Shown here: positions 1-12,200 of the stretch, piece by piece
Layout: each line of letters begins with the position of its first letter
Position numbering within the stretch: position 1 is the stretch's first letter
Origin: Chlorokybus atmophyticus
Lineage: Eukaryota; Streptophyta; Chlorokybophyceae; Chlorokybales; Chlorokybaceae
Reading direction: 5' to 3'
Length of the DNA stretch: 64,000 nt
NCBI GenBank assembly: GCA_009103225.1
Contig: RHPI01001327.1
Location: 237,672-301,671 of the forward strand
Translations under genes and position numbers: made by a program
Notes under the pieces: model-generated
Told to the model about the DNA's origin: nothing
Seen by the model: the letters and a program-made list of their open reading frames with translations, nothing else
Databases searched by the model: none

Positions 1-17
1 GGGGGGGGGGGGGGGGG
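1..17. repeat. G homopolymer at window edge
   Basis: A pure run of 17 G. Similar C runs flank the N gap at 34.1-34.5 kb, so this probably marks the edge of another assembly gap or a low-quality contig end. Confidence 0.8.
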
Positions 18-900
18 CTTGACCAGTGGTGAATGACAAGACTTACGTATCGCAAGTCATATGCACCGCAGACATATAAGCGTCATACACACTGTCTCAT
101 GTTGTCCATATGTTGTGGGCCTGGACATTTCAAGGAGATTACGAACAGCTGTTGCTGTCGCCCTTTTTGACTCGCGTGCACCTAGTCTGCGTGTGACTGT
201 ACGGTGCCCCGGTGGTTGGAGAATGCAAGTGTCCAGTGTAGGTAGTGTCGCCTGTTAGGCAGCTGCACATTGGTAGCCAAGGCAGTCGAGTACTACACAC
301 AAGCAACACAACTCTCGCTCTTTACACAACACAAGAACTGCAAGGGTGCAAGGCTATGTGAGCGCATATGCATGCGTGCGCTTGTCAATGCATGTGTGTA
401 TAGCACTGCTCAAACTGCATTAACAATGACAGGTTGCTGCCCCAAGCGAGGAGCTGGAAGCGCTGGCGAAGCCCGCCGAGCGGTGGCATGCCGCTCTGAG
501 TAGACAGGAGCTTGAGGCCATCTGCAGCAAGTTTCAGATTGATGTCAATGTGGCCAGCAGATGGCTTGAGCGGCGGTAGGCGGAAGGTAGTTGGGTCACA
601 CACTCTCAGCACTGTTGTTGTGTGGCACTGTCGGCAGCAACTTGGTCTCTCGTGTTTCCGGTATGGTTGTTGCCGCATCTATTGTTGCTATTGTGCCTTC
701 ATGATTAGAAGTAGATGCAACGTTACATGGTAGGTGATTTCTGTTAGACAGCTCGCGTATGGATGGCCTATCCATATCATGTGCGATGAGCAGTGAGTGT
801 TTGCGGCTAAGTGATCGAAGTCATCCTCAAACAGCGCCAGAACACATGTTTGCATGACTTCTATCTGTTGCTGTGGTGAAGAATCTCCGATGCGAACTAT
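18..900. other. No gene recognised
   Basis: Short open frames only, none with recognisable motifs, splice structure or compositional support. Nothing further is seen here. Confidence 0.5.
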
Positions 901-933
901 TGTTATGAGTCTTTCACGCCACATGACCTATTC

Positions 934-1485
934 GTGGCGGGCATACCCGAGTTCGAGCAGTTGCTGTACATAGCGCCTAACGTACCGGGAGGGGGGGTGT
1001 ACCCGCGCGATATTCTCACTGTCACCAAGACTGCGGCCAACACCACAGTGCCATTCTTGGACCGAAAAGTGTTCCAAACGGAGCTCGGCATTTGTTCCAA
1101 GCTGTACTGCAAAAAGGATCTGTCAGCCTACAGTGGCGTACCAAGGCACCGCGCACCATTGCCAGCGTCAAACTTGCCACGCTCAGTAAAGCTGGGCGTG
1201 GTGGAATCACAGTATGCAAGGTTTGTACGTGTGTGCACCTATCGCACGCACTTTGCTGACGCCATGAAGACACTGTTGCTGGACATGCAAGCAGATGGAC
1301 ACCCGTTGAAGCGCCTGCTGGCGACCTTGCGTCATAAGATGATTGTCAACAACACCTACGTGTACTGCACTCCACCGCCCTTGCTATACAAGCTGGTGTT
1401 CCAGGCGGTGTCCAAGCACCGCATCACCACCACACAAGCGGCACACCAACAGCACCAAGAGCACGGGGAGCAGGCTGCCCGGTAA
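934..1485 (+). pseudogene. Reverse-transcriptase C-terminal fragment (non-LTR-type retroelement)
   Basis: An open frame of about 183 codons, with the frame also open for a stretch upstream of the listed start. The middle reads PRSVKLGVVESQYARFVRVC, followed by FADAMKTLLLDMQADGHPL. This arrangement (a basic segment, then S-Q-[YF]-x-R-F-x-R-[LV]-C, then a helical block ending in a G-[YH]-P turn) is one I associate with the region just after the palm/thumb of reverse transcriptases in LINE-like and related algal retroelements. No YxDD catalytic core is visible upstream, so this is a truncated 3-prime end. The GA-rich tract at about 1640-1690 may be its 3-prime flank. Family assignment is by resemblance only. 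Confidence 0.45.
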
Positions 1486-1789
1486 GGCAGCTTGCCCGTG
1501 CGAAGAACGACAACAGCCAACCCCACCGGCATTACCGAACTGGCACTGGCGCCGCAACGGCCCTGCCCTGTGCGGTGCTGACGTTGGCACTGCACAGCGA
1601 GGGTTAGGTCACCGAAAGAGGGGAGAGCGCAGCACACTCTGAGGAGAGTGGCGAGAGGGAGAGAGAGGAGGGAGAGGGAGAGGGACTTGTCGTCGTCGCT
1701 GCCATTCTTGCTGTCTGCTCACCTCATGAATAAAGACTGACTGTGAGCCCGTGTGGGCAGGTAACCATTGTACTTCGTGCATGCTGTGT

Positions 1790-2215
1790 GAGCTAACGGG
1801 GTGAGGGTTAGTGAGTTAGGTAGTAGCTAGCAGTAGCCCGGTGGTATAAAGTATTAGCGTGCCATTGTGGACATTGCATGCTGCATGTTGTGCTTGTCAC
1901 CATGCATGCGGCTACCCAGCATACTATCTCTTATACAACGTGTGTACAAAAGATGGAGTGCTGATAAGACCGTGTGTAGAAAGTATGCAATGCTGTGCAT
2001 GTGTGTGTGTGTGTGCGCGCGCGCTCTCGTGCGCGCGTGCATGTGTGTGTGTGCGTGTGTAAAGGATATGCGAGCAATTGATATCAACATGCACTTGCAC
2101 AACATGCACTGCACGCAAGCAACCCAACCGCACCTGTTGCATACACGGCCATAGGGTCAACTCTATTCTCTACCCTACCGCTATTCCTATTGCCCACCCT
2201 GTTAGTCATCCGGAA
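1790..2215. repeat. Inverted pair of an interspersed repeat around a GT-rich spacer
   Basis: The stretch 1790-1860 read on the minus strand (accgggctactg...ccccgttagctcac) resembles 2156-2215 on the plus strand, and also 51405-51490 and 55611-55683. All share the pattern CCACCGGGCTAG...CCCCGTTAGYCATGC. Between the first two lies a GT/GC-rich stretch (1999-2060) and a short reading-frame piece encoding KDGVLIRP that recurs at 51.29 kb. This looks like a dispersed mobile-element end, possibly related to the Helitron that follows. Confidence 0.35.
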
Positions 2216-2246
2216 CGACGGTGTCACTTGCACGTCAGAACTATGA

Positions 2247-5200
2247 GTGCGTTATTGTTGCAGTGTGGCAACTGTATCACATGCGTTGTTTTCCATGAAA
2301 CTAGAGTCGTGGACGGCCGGTTGTAACCAAACATTCGTGTTGATGTTGTGTTGCTGTTGTTGCGAGCGTGTGCAAATTAGCAATGATGGCACGCACACCA
2401 AGGTGCGACCGTTTGCCAACCTTACACACCCTCCGCATTCGTTAGTCAATCTGTATATGGATAGATATATACGGCAAAACACCAACTGGGCCATATGTTC
2501 TTCGTGTCGACGTAAACATGATTGCAAATCAGAGTTTCTAAGCGCACTCACGCCCCGACATATCAAACGCCTATTAATTGTAGAGCCCTTGCACATCATG
2601 ATGTTATCTTTACTAAACACGAGACTAAGCCTGCAAAAAGAATACCACAATTATGGTTACACGCATGGTGGCATTGACGTTGAATCCGTCTTTACTGGTC
2701 CGTTGATACAATGGTCAGATAATAGTTTGCTATTAGATGGGCATGCCACAGTTTTGCAAGATATCCGATGCGAAATGCTAGCGCAGAATGTGTATGTTCA
2801 ACACTGTCGCACAATGATGGAACAGCCACGACGTAATCTCGGAGTGGTTGTGTTGACTGCAGATGTGATTGCAAGCTTAATAAGTCATCATATTGCGCGT
2901 AACCCACATGCTGTTGATCTTGGAACCGAAGTGCATCGTGCAATATCTACATGCGTACCCGTTAAAGCGGGTAGCATGCAAAAATCGCGCAATACGTTGA
3001 AATAATGGAAAGCTTTTTGCTTGAAATTTGATGCAACGCGATACGCAAAAGGAAGTTGAGTTCTTCGTTTCTCCCATAACCACACGCAGCGCTAACATGT
3101 CAGAAATGGCGTTATTCCCGTGCGTATATCCATGTGGCAGGCATGACTTCAGCGATACGTGCAACATTAGAACATATTTGTCATTTCGTCTCTCTTGTTT
3201 ATCTTCGGTGTACACATTGTACAAGCCATACTTGTTATTGATGTATCAAGTTCGGCAAGCATGCCGCGTTATGAGTATGCGCTATACAGTATGTATTAAA
3301 AACGAGTTTAACAAATGTCAAAAACAAAATCCCTTTAGTACAGATGAAATGGCGTACCAAAATATTATCAAATATCATATATTCAGTACAGTGCCACAAT
3401 TGCCATTATGGCACAAGAATCAATTGATGGATGTGTTGACGTTAGTCGATCATTGGGGTCTACCTTCATTATTTCTAACTTTGACGGCTGACGAGGTGTC
3501 GTCGTCACGATGGGCAGAATTTGATAATCTAGAAACTGTTGTACAATCGGTCAATCCCAACATGACATGGCGTGATTGTCCCGTAAAAGGAGCGATATTA
3601 TTTCAGGTAAGATGCACAAATTTTACAAAAAATTCATATTGGGCAAAGGTATTTTGGGCGAAATGCAGCACCACGTGTTGCGTTATGAGGTACAGCACCG
3701 CGGATCTTTACATGCACATATTATGCTGTGGGTCGCTCCACAAGATATCGACCGCGTAAGCAACGAGATTACAGCAATGGTTCCTGCAGATATAGACTCT
3801 TGCAGATATAGCCAAAAACAGATTTATACGTCCGCAAGATCTTATACAACAGAAGTTGTTTGACCATATTATAACAAAACAGATGCATACATGTCGCGAA
3901 GATGGTTGTCGTAAACAAGGCCCATGCCAATATGGGTTTCCATTTGCTGTACACACCGACACTTGTAAGTACGATGCGCATCAGCGTCGCTATTTATATT
4001 ACCGTCCACGCCATTGCGATCGCAATGTAGTACCATGCCACCCTGCTATTGCATTATTATGGGGCGCGCACGTCAATTAACAACGCATATGCAATGAGGC
4101 ATGGTCATATTACGTGTTGAAATACGTAGTCAAGTCCAAACCATCTGATAAACTCAATCTTAATCCTGTTGATGCACGCTGTTTGGGTTTAAAAGAAATG
4201 ACCGACGCCGAACTGCGCGTTACGTCAGCGCTGTACATGTCAAAACCTGTGAGCCCAGCGGAAGCGGCTTTCGTATTGCTAAATATACTTATAGTGCATA
4301 TGTCATCATCCATGGAATACTTGGATTCAAGACCCAGACAATTTCGCGTGATAAACATAGGTCGCGGCGCCGATCTACATAACGTTGACAAGTATTGCAC
4401 ACGGCCAGCCTCACTACAACACGTTACGTTTTATGATTATTTTCGAGAATACGATTGTGTCGACAGCAAAACGCATGCTACGATTGAATCTGACCATTCT
4501 ACTAACAAGTACATTGACTTCATGGGTGTCACCATACACACCACCACGAAATATGTGTATCGCTTATGCCAGCCCAAAATAATCAGGTTCACCGATTATC
4601 ATCCAACACATCACATGCAAGCGTATTATTACAATGTGCTTTTGCAAAAGGTGCCATTTCGAACAGAGAATCAAATACAACCATCTGAATACGCTGATTG
4701 TTTGCAAGAATGCATTACGCGAGGAATAGTGGATGTCGACAACATCGATGAGCACTTGCATCAGTATACACAAAGGCATCTGCAAAAAGAGGTCGATGGC
4801 GAATTGTTGTCGAACATCATGCAACAAAGAATGCACAACATGCATACGACACCTATACCATCTTCTACTGACGTAGTCACAGATGCCGATGATACAAACA
4901 TGTTAGAACGTGACTTCAAAATGTACACTGCCGACAAATTGATGGGCTCACAACGATCGATATGTAACAACATAATCAACAGTGGTGAAGGATTGTATGT
5001 TCTTAACGGCACTCCAGGTAGTGGCAAAACACATATGATTAAGACACTCGCATCACATTATGCACGCCACGGAAAACATGTGTTCCTGACCGCTAGCACC
5101 GGAGCTGCAGCCAAAAGAATACATCCTGCAGCCACCACAATTCATAGCGCCTTTAAGTTGCCTTTTTGCGATGATGGCTTTATGAGCACATTGTACCCGA

Positions 5201-5703
5201 CCGATGCAGCGTACTTGGGCATTGCAACTATGGACGTGCTGATTATAGACGAATTCTCGATGCTCACAAGCAGAACGTTTAATCTGATTATGCATCGCAT
5301 GCAAACCGTGCATGCATTGATGACTATACTAGATGTGGTCACAGTAATTCTAGTCGGCGACATGCACCAAATGCCAGCCTTATGCCATCATCGAGATACA
5401 CCATGCCTACAATGTCAAATTGCGACCAGTCACCGGTGGACTGATGCAAAAGTTATGCATCTGACAAGTTCTATCCGACAAGAACAAGATCCGCACTTCG
5501 CGCAATTTCTTTCGCAAATCTGGCACGCTATTCCATCGAGCGAACAAATACGAGAGGTCTTAGCATCGTGCGTCTGTGATTTCCAAACCGTCTTACAAAC
5601 TCCAGGAGAAATCACGGTCATTTGTTCGCATGTTGACGACACAATCGTATACAACCATCTCATATTGCAGAAGTTGTTCCCTGATGCGGTCATTACAAGT
5701 TAA
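2247..5703 (+). pseudogene. Helitron-type Rep/PIF1-helicase gene, broken
   Basis: Several frames together give a RepHel protein. A Helitron_like_N segment covers about 2430-4080. It includes WGLPSLFLTLTADEVSSSRW (about 3455-3520) and the HUH replication-initiator motif RGSLHAHIMLW (about 3700-3735), followed by a Cys-containing block CREDGCRKQGPCQYGFPF. The helicase half (4114-5703) has Walker A GTPGSGKTH (about 5010) and Walker B VLIIDEFSML (about 5240). The gene is disrupted: stop at about 3003, frame changes at about 3600 and about 3815, an in-frame TAA at 4078-4080, and the C-terminal PIF1 motifs after 5703 are lost. Base composition is visibly more AT-rich than the surrounding GC-richer DNA. 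A functional copy would nick and unwind single-stranded DNA for rolling-circle transposition. Helitron termini were not found. Confidence 0.85.
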
Positions 5704-5916
5704 CATTAAACACCGCACCGCAAGATTGAACACCGATACCGACGTTTCAAAGCAACGAACAAGTCTAACACGTTGCAAAATATGCGTGGCCTTCTGCGAA
5801 ACGTCCATACGTGTCAATATGCCAATATGCATATACGCAATAAGATCGAAGTAACGTATGAATAACGCTAACTTACATGACCTAACGTTATGCGTAACGC
5901 CATGAACGGATAAGGC

Positions 5917-6048
5917 CATCGACCTATAACACCAGTCTCATCCGTTGTGATAGGCCGCGGCTTTGGCGCAGCGGCGCGGACAATCACATAAAGCAATTGA
6001 CCTGTCACTCCAGTCGCATCAATTGTGATAGGCTGCGGCTTTGGCGGC
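5917..6048. repeat. Two-copy direct repeat, about 53 bp
   Basis: Copies at about 5917-5969 and 5996-6048 share TGTGATAGGCYGCGGCTTTGGCG and the preceding ACCTRTMACWCCAGTC pattern, spaced by 79 bp. They lie just downstream of the Helitron remnant. Function unknown. Confidence 0.6.
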
Positions 6049-6167
6049 GGCGGCAGCAGCGAAACCACCACCATTTTAGAACAGCTAGGCCAGCCAGCGG
6101 CGTCGTCGAGAAGCAGTAAGTGTTGTGAAACGTCGCGTGCCATTCGTGGCAGAGCATTAACTTCCTG

Positions 6168-6384
6168 TGCGACACAGATGGCTGACCTCTTCAGCGCTGC
6201 GTTCGATGCTGCGGTCAAGCCGCTCGACGAGCCTGATCCGGCAACGGACACTCCGTTGAGGGACGAGCCGCTACCTGTGACTGTCAACCAGCGGCGGTTG
6301 CTGGACAGGCTTGGGTACTTACCGGAGGATTACTATGACCGCTACGACATTTCCTGCACCGACATCGACCGCATAATCACTTAA
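6168..6384 (+). CDS. Unidentified terminal exon or small ORF
   Basis: The open frame ends at TAA 6382-6384. From an ATG at 6178 it encodes about 68 residues beginning MADLFSAAFDAAVKPLDEP, acidic and proline-containing, then VNQRRLLDRLGYLPEDYYD and a C-terminus TDIDRIIT. The composition looks like coding sequence, but I do not recognise a family. It may be the last exon of a gene whose 5-prime part was displaced by the Helitron, or accessory coding sequence of a transposon. A second exon-like piece follows at 6540. Confidence 0.35.
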
Positions 6385-6539
6385 GGAAGACAGAACGAAA
6401 AAGATTGGAAGCGCAAATATCAGCAGGAAGTCGGCGCACCTACATGTAAATAAACCACACATTCATACTGAGTTGCTAATGACTACAAAGTTGCAAATTG
6501 CTACTGTTTTTGGTAACACCCCAATGATGATCTAACAAG

Positions 6540-6832
6540 GTCGTGCATCAGGATCCGCCAAATACTTCTTTGCCAAGTTTGGCAAGCAATTCGGCCCCAA
6601 CATGAATAGGTACGACGCGTTCAAGGCGCTCAGCGAGATCATGAACCGGGAACTCGGACGCGACGTAAAGACAAGGGTCATCCCGACAGTGCAGCTGTTG
6701 GAGATTATCTTTGAGTACAAAGCAGCAACGTGGGAAAAGTGCAAGCATCTGACTCAAGAAGTGGCAGCCAAGATCATTGACGCATGGAGACAGTCGCTAA
6801 AAAGGAACAACGCTGACACAACAATGTCATAG
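6540..6832 (+). CDS. Unidentified terminal exon
   Basis: Open from a splice-acceptor-like TAACAAG|G at about 6535-6540 to TAG at 6830-6832. It encodes about 97 residues, including KYFFAKFGKQFGPNMNRYDA, RELGRDVKTRVIPTVQLLE and a helical C-terminus WRQSLKRNNADTTMS. The helical, basic composition suggests genuine protein. Not assignable to a family by eye. Whether it joins the 6168-6384 piece cannot be settled from the sequence. Confidence 0.35.
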
Positions 6833-7244
6833 ACAAAAGAGGACTTATCTCCAAGACTGCTGCGACATTGCTTCGCCATCCACCGTCCCGACGCAATTAA
6901 AGATGTCCACGGTAACACCAACCAGCGCAGAGTCCCGCCACAAAAAACAAAACACACCAGATCCAGCGTGGGAGCCAGCAATACCACTTTTACAAACTGA
7001 CGCATACACCAACAGGTACAATACGCATGTGCAACTCGTACATACCCTGCTACAACACAAACAATAACCACAAATTGTCAGGTGGTGTGTACGTGGGGCA
7101 ATCCGTTCATCCCCACCAGCGGTTCACCTAACACGCACGTAAACCGCCCAAAAAAATAAAAGATGTGTTGATAGATGCCCCTTTTTAAGAACAAGTCACC
7201 ATGGAGGTGATGGGTTCCTACGACTTGCAAGCAGAAATCGACGC
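6833..7244. other. No gene recognised
   Basis: Only short reading frames. No repeats or motifs were recognised before the short LTR at 7245. Confidence 0.4.
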
Positions 7245-7323
7245 TGGCACAACCCACTCGACCACAAAAGACTTGGTGCTTTTATGGTCGATTTGTGGTT
7301 ATTTAATGTACCTTCCCGTTACA
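7245..7323 (-). repeat. TRIM-like 79-bp LTR (third copy)
   Basis: A 79-bp block beginning TGGCACAACCCACTCGACC and ending CCTTCCCGTTACA. It matches the LTRs at 27823-27901 and 28273-28351 almost throughout, including ACCACAAAAGACTTGGTGC. It is followed on the plus strand by TTCCCCCCCCACTCAAGAAC, the complement of a purine-rich polypurine tract. On the minus strand this is therefore the 3-prime LTR of an element whose inner part extends rightwards and is diverged or lost. Confidence 0.75.
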
Positions 7324-7915
7324 TTCCCCCCCACTCAAGAACGCTGACGTCCGTTGCAAATTTTACACGGTGACTGACTAAGGACTGAGGGACTGACTGG
7401 TGCCTGAGCCTGCCTGAGCCTGCCTGTCGCTGCCTGAAATATTACTTTTGGACTGTTGGGTTTGCCGTTGGCTTAAGTGGACTGACGCAGACGGCCGCGG
7501 GCCGAAAGTGGTTGTCAGTGGCACTAACCGGCCAAGAGTTGTCAACCAGTTACCCTTTGGTCGATGTGCACAGACGGCCATTAGCCGGTAGTTACGGACA
7601 GCTGACAGCAATAGCCGGCAGTTTCTTTGCCGTTACACTGCTGTTAATATGTGACCCTTGCCGTTTGACAAAAGTTGGCAATTCTTGCCGTAAGCCAACA
7701 CTAACATGCCATGCAGCTTGTACAAACCTTGGACTGATTGTTTGGTCTTGCACCTAAAAGCCCACAATATATACAATGTACGGGCAGTGGTGAGAGTATG
7801 TCCACGTACAACTGAGCAGCCGACTTGCGCATGAAACTACCCTATAACATTGAGTCTAGTTGTTGGACTCATGCGCAGCTTGTCAACCCGTGGTGCCTGC
7901 CTCAGAACTCCTCCT
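7324..7915. other. TRIM inner remnant then unassigned DNA
   Basis: The polypurine-tract complement and the shared AAGAACGCTGACGTCC motif are at 7324-7352. After that there is a short run of TGCCTGAGCC-type repeats (about 7400-7432) and no supported gene. Confidence 0.5.
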
Positions 7916-8788
7916 CAACCCCCCTCCTCATGTTCCTCCTCCGACGAGTCTTCTGCTTCAACGCCGGAGTCATCTTCATCCGTTGCCTCGCTCGCTGACA
8001 GTACAGCGGCTACTTCGTCCTTCAGCTTGAATGTCAGCGCCTCGCCGTGCACGCGCATGCGCTTGATGGTCGCTTTGAGAGTGACCACCTGCATTTGGTA
8101 ATGCTGTAAGAGTGGCGTGCTGCCAGAGGACTAGCCCATCAGCATGCACACGCTTACCTCGTCTTCCGCTTTGTTGCACTCCGCCAGGCAGACAGTCAGC
8201 CTGCCGCGCTGCTCTTGGTTCACTCTGACCAACATGGCAATCTGCAAGCATACTGCTTGATTACCGCTGGAAATATTAAACTAGGTCATGGATTACCCGT
8301 TCGTGGTACTCCGCAGCTTCTCTTATGCGACTTGTGAGCTCCCGCAAGTAGAAATAGGCTGTGCATTTGCGAGATTGGTCATGCTGTTCATGTGCATGAC
8401 ACTGGAGGTTGTGCATGAGGGTGTGCATGTCGTATTGACAATGTATGTCAAGTGCAAGATACTTGAGGCTGTGCATGTGCAAGATAAAAGAACCCTAGCA
8501 TGTGGCATTGACAGTGCATCGTAACCCACCTTGGTTATGCCAGTCTTGTTTGGTCCCTTCAATCATGTCGCCGTGGTCGCAGCTGCTGGTGGGTCGGATT
8601 TTCTTAGAGGCAGTATTGTGGTGTGCCTTTGCCCACTCGGAGGGGGAGCCCTGTAAGATATCGCCCGAGTCACTGTTGTCATTGGATGTGCCCTTGGTAG
8701 TCTTGGTGGGGTTTGACACCGAGGACACCCCTCCGGCACCCTGCCCGCCCTGTGCGAACATGGAATTCATCNCGGACCTCGACCACAA
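7916..8788 (-). CDS. Coiled-coil protein with acidic tail, unknown function
   Basis: Four exons read on the minus strand with consistent phases: about 8788-8532, 8358-8282, 8241-8158 and 8103-7916. Donors are GTGGGT, GTTTAA and GTAAGC. The first exon is polar, with SVSNPTKTTKGTSNDNSD. Exons 2-4 give a helical, probably coiled-coil stretch (RELTSRIREAAEYHERVIHD, then IAMLVRVNQEQRGRLTV, then VTLKATIKRMRVHGEALTF) and an acidic C-terminus EDSSEEEHEEGG. The true start is not clear; one ambiguous base (N) at 8772 lies in the first exon. It lies just left of the hairpin-rich edge of the KDZ-type element and is transcribed away from it. It could be an accessory gene of that element or an unrelated host gene. 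Confidence 0.5.
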
Positions 8789-8951
8789 TGCCCACTACGC
8801 CCCTGGCAGCGCCGCCAACGATCCTCCAAACGCCACATACCCTCGGCATCACGCCCCTGTAAGGGCATAGCTTGGCGGAGCTATCAATGGTGTTTTCATG
8901 CGCAGGGGGACTGACATTGCCAGAGTTGTCAATGGTACGAACTGCCATTGC

Positions 8952-8993
8952 CATTGTACAAAGGTACCATTTCAATGGTACCTTTGTACAATG
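8952..8993. repeat. Perfect 19-bp hairpin at left edge of the KDZ-type element
   Basis: Arms 8952-8970 and 8975-8993 are exact reverse complements around a 4-base loop (TTCA). The arm contains GGTACCAT. A related perfect 18-bp palindrome GTACCATTATAATGGTAC is at 9107-9124, followed by GACGGAGCC, close to the GACAGAGCC following the hairpin at the right edge. Confidence 0.85.
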
Positions 8994-9042
8994 CCTATAC
9001 CTTTCGGCAAAGGCATCTACGTACCATTGAAACGGTTCAATC

Positions 9043-9073
9043 AGGATATATATATATATATAGATATATATCC
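9043..9073. repeat. TA-rich imperfect palindrome
   Basis: An (AT)n stretch bounded by GGATATATA and TATATATCC, lying between the two GTACCAT hairpins. It may be part of the subterminal structure. Confidence 0.6.
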
Positions 9074-9286
9074 AGAGACTCACCCTGGACGTGCAATGGC
9101 TCGATTGTACCATTATAATGGTACGACGGAGCCAGTGAATGGCGGCCAAGTTTCCCGCCTCTGGCATGCAAGGGTAGCGGTAGCGGTGGCGGTGGCGGCG
9201 GCGGCGGCGGCGGCGGCGGGTGTGCGTGTTGCTGGATATGATGCAGGTTACATTGGCGACACCTGTGTCGACGTTAGTAGTGAGAT

Positions 9287-12200
9287 ATGGGAGTCCTTTG
9301 TCCGTATTGCCACATGCGCTTCGCCACACGCAGCTCGGTCTACATGCACATTATTAGCAGCAGGGTGTGCAAGCAGATCAAGCTGTATGTCGGCCAGCGT
9401 CCATTACAGTACGATGCGGGTCATGTTGAACCGGGGAGTGCGATCCAGGATGCTCACATGCTTGATGCTGAAGGATTCCTCCAGGAGACACACGCACAGC
9501 AGCAACAGGAGGAGGAGGAAGTGAACGAGGGCTTTCGATGTGTGCGTGTGCCTGAGAAACAAATGGCACGCCAACATAGAAGTGGAGGCGTCCCTTTGCA
9601 CGCGTCGGAATCCAGGTGGTATGGCTCGGAGCATGCTCTTGCAGTGGCATTCATGCAGTGCACCAACGGCCAAGGCCTGTCGGCCTCCGATATGGGGCGG
9701 ATCATCAAGTGCATCCGAAATGCACACTTCCTGACGGAAGAGCTCCAGTGGGAGACCGGTGTGCATGTGGCCAGCTACCTCTGGATCACGATTGCTTTCT
9801 CTCAGTCTGAGGTGTGTTCACGGTGTGCGGTGCATGTGCTTCAACCATCAGAGCCATGTCACATATGCACATGCCAGTGTGCTGCCGTATCAGAACTACG
9901 TGACGGCTGACCTGCGCAAGCCTGGAGACCCTGAGGATCAGGACATCTGCGTCACATATATGTCGGCCAAGGTCTGTAAAATGCAGTACCTAATGCAGTA
10001 TAGATGCAGTATCTATTCTGAGGCTAGCATAGTAAGTAATGCTCTCGGTTGGAGCAGGTATGGCTCGCGCGGTTGTATGGCAATCCACATGCCGCCAATG
10101 GCTTCAATCTCCAGTACACTAGTGACGAGCACAGCTTTGGCCATCCTTCCACGGGCGATTGGTGGAAGGATGTGGAGGTGGATTTGAGGAGAGAGGTGGG
10201 GGAAGCGTCCTACTTGGCGCCTGCCATTCTGTACAGTGACAAGACCACGCTGGACAGCGCGGGCAAGCGCTCTGGCTACCCTCTGATGGCATCGCTTGCC
10301 AACTACAGTTGGGACATGTATGCTAGCAACATGGGGGTTGTTATAATAGCGCTTCTGCCGGTGGTTCACGCAGTGGCCGGGCATCCCACCTGGGCGCAGG
10401 GCAAGGAATCGTTTTCCATTCGGAAACGTGAGATTTTTCATGACGCTTTGAATGTAGTGTTAGGGGATGTGAAGCGGGCGAGTTGAGAAGGTCTGCAGCT
10501 CATCGACCCGAATGGCATCGAGCGTCGTGTGTTTCCCGCGCTTGCCAACTACATCAGCGATTTGCAGGTAGTGGGCATGAATGGTTGTAACCGGATGCAG
10601 CCTGCCAGCAAACAGTGCATGGAGGATGTTGTCAGTAAAACATCTGAGTTTGTCGTGTTGTAGGAGACTGCCACACTCGCACGCACTGTGTCGGGCAACC
10701 AAACACGACATCCTTGCAATGTTTGTCTCGTCACCAAATCAGATCTGTTGGAGATGGATGAGGACTGGGAATTGAGAATCGAGGCCTTCTACACACCAGC
10801 AATACGTCAGCTGCGGGCGGACCTGCATAGCGGTGTTAGGAATGCACGCCAGACAGCCAAGGCTTTCAAAGAGCAGCACTCCATGCATGTCGAGGAGGTA
10901 ATGGTCAAGTTATCGGCATTCGTGAGGATGAATGGCTTTCCGTGAAACCAGGCAATGTGGTTTGGCAACAGAATGCACTGTGGGGTTGGCGATAGTCGCG
11001 GGTGCCGGGAGCTGACTGCTACTCTCGTCTTGCCCCTGACGCAATGCATGTGCTGGGAGGCATCATTGACCACCTGCTTGCTGCTGTGTACGACGCCGCG
11101 AAGGAACGAATGCGTCCATCTACGAGACAGATTCTGCAGGCCAGGCACGTCTTTGGTGTTGCTTTTGTGTTGAACACAAAAGCCAATGACACGTGCTCAC
11201 GTGCAGATGTGCACAGGCTGAATGCATGCAAGGCGACTCTGCGGGTTTCGCACTTCAAGGCACCCACAAGCACAGTAGATTTCTTCCTGTCCGACCACTG
11301 ACTTCTTCCTGTCCGACCACTCCTTTCAGGTGGTGGAGAAAGTGGCGGTGCTGCAGCTGTTGCCGGTCCTCGCAGACGGTTTGCTGCTCGACAGTGAGGG
11401 CAACGATGTCTTCACCATTGCTGCCGCATTGCTTGCCCAGTGGAACAAGAAGTTGATCAAGGCGCATAAACACACATGAGAGACCCTGACCACAACCGAC
11501 AACGAGCAGGCTGCCTTCAAAGCTGCAGTGTTGCATCCGCTACTGTCGTCATATTCTGCACAGAAGTCATGTTGGAAGATTGAGAAGATGCATCAGCTCA
11601 CTCATTTTGGGCCGGCAATTGTCAGCAGTGGACACCCAGATTGGTTCAGCGCCAACCGTATGGAGCAGACGCACGCCCAAAATATCAAACGATGGGCGCG
11701 TGGTGGCAACAACCGGGACTACCAGGCACGTATCTTGAAGGCATGGAGCTGTGCGGAATATGTGAGAGAGGATGGCATGGTCGTGGATCCCGAGATGCGC
11801 TCGGTCATGGCGCAGGCGCGGCAGCAGTGCTGTAATGTCATGGAAAAGACGGACAAGTTGCTACGGATGGATGTGCTGACAAGGAGGGAGTTCAGCCCGT
11901 ACTGGAGCGGATCTGCGCGTAGCCGCCAAGTCGCCTTGAAGACTCCATTCGCCGACAAGCTGCCTGCCACCCTGGACAGCTGGTTGAGGACTCCTCGGAG
12001 GGAACAACTGGAGTGGGCCGACGGGTGGCGTGCTGTTTGCGTGGTGGACGGAGGCGCAGCGGTGTACATGACATCAGGAGTCACCATGGCGCGCGCAACT
12101 GGGATGTTCCATGGGCGGCCTTGGTTCTCTACACTTGAGTTGGAAGGTGATGAGGACGGTGTGAACGTGACGTGGTGGGCTCAGGCACTCCTTTTTCTGC

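Noticed and set aside
8679-9329. 216-codon minus-strand ORF with a poly-Arg run
   Set aside because: The Arg run comes from a (GGC)n microsatellite and the frame crosses the hairpins at the transposon edge; shadow of the transposase N-terminal region.
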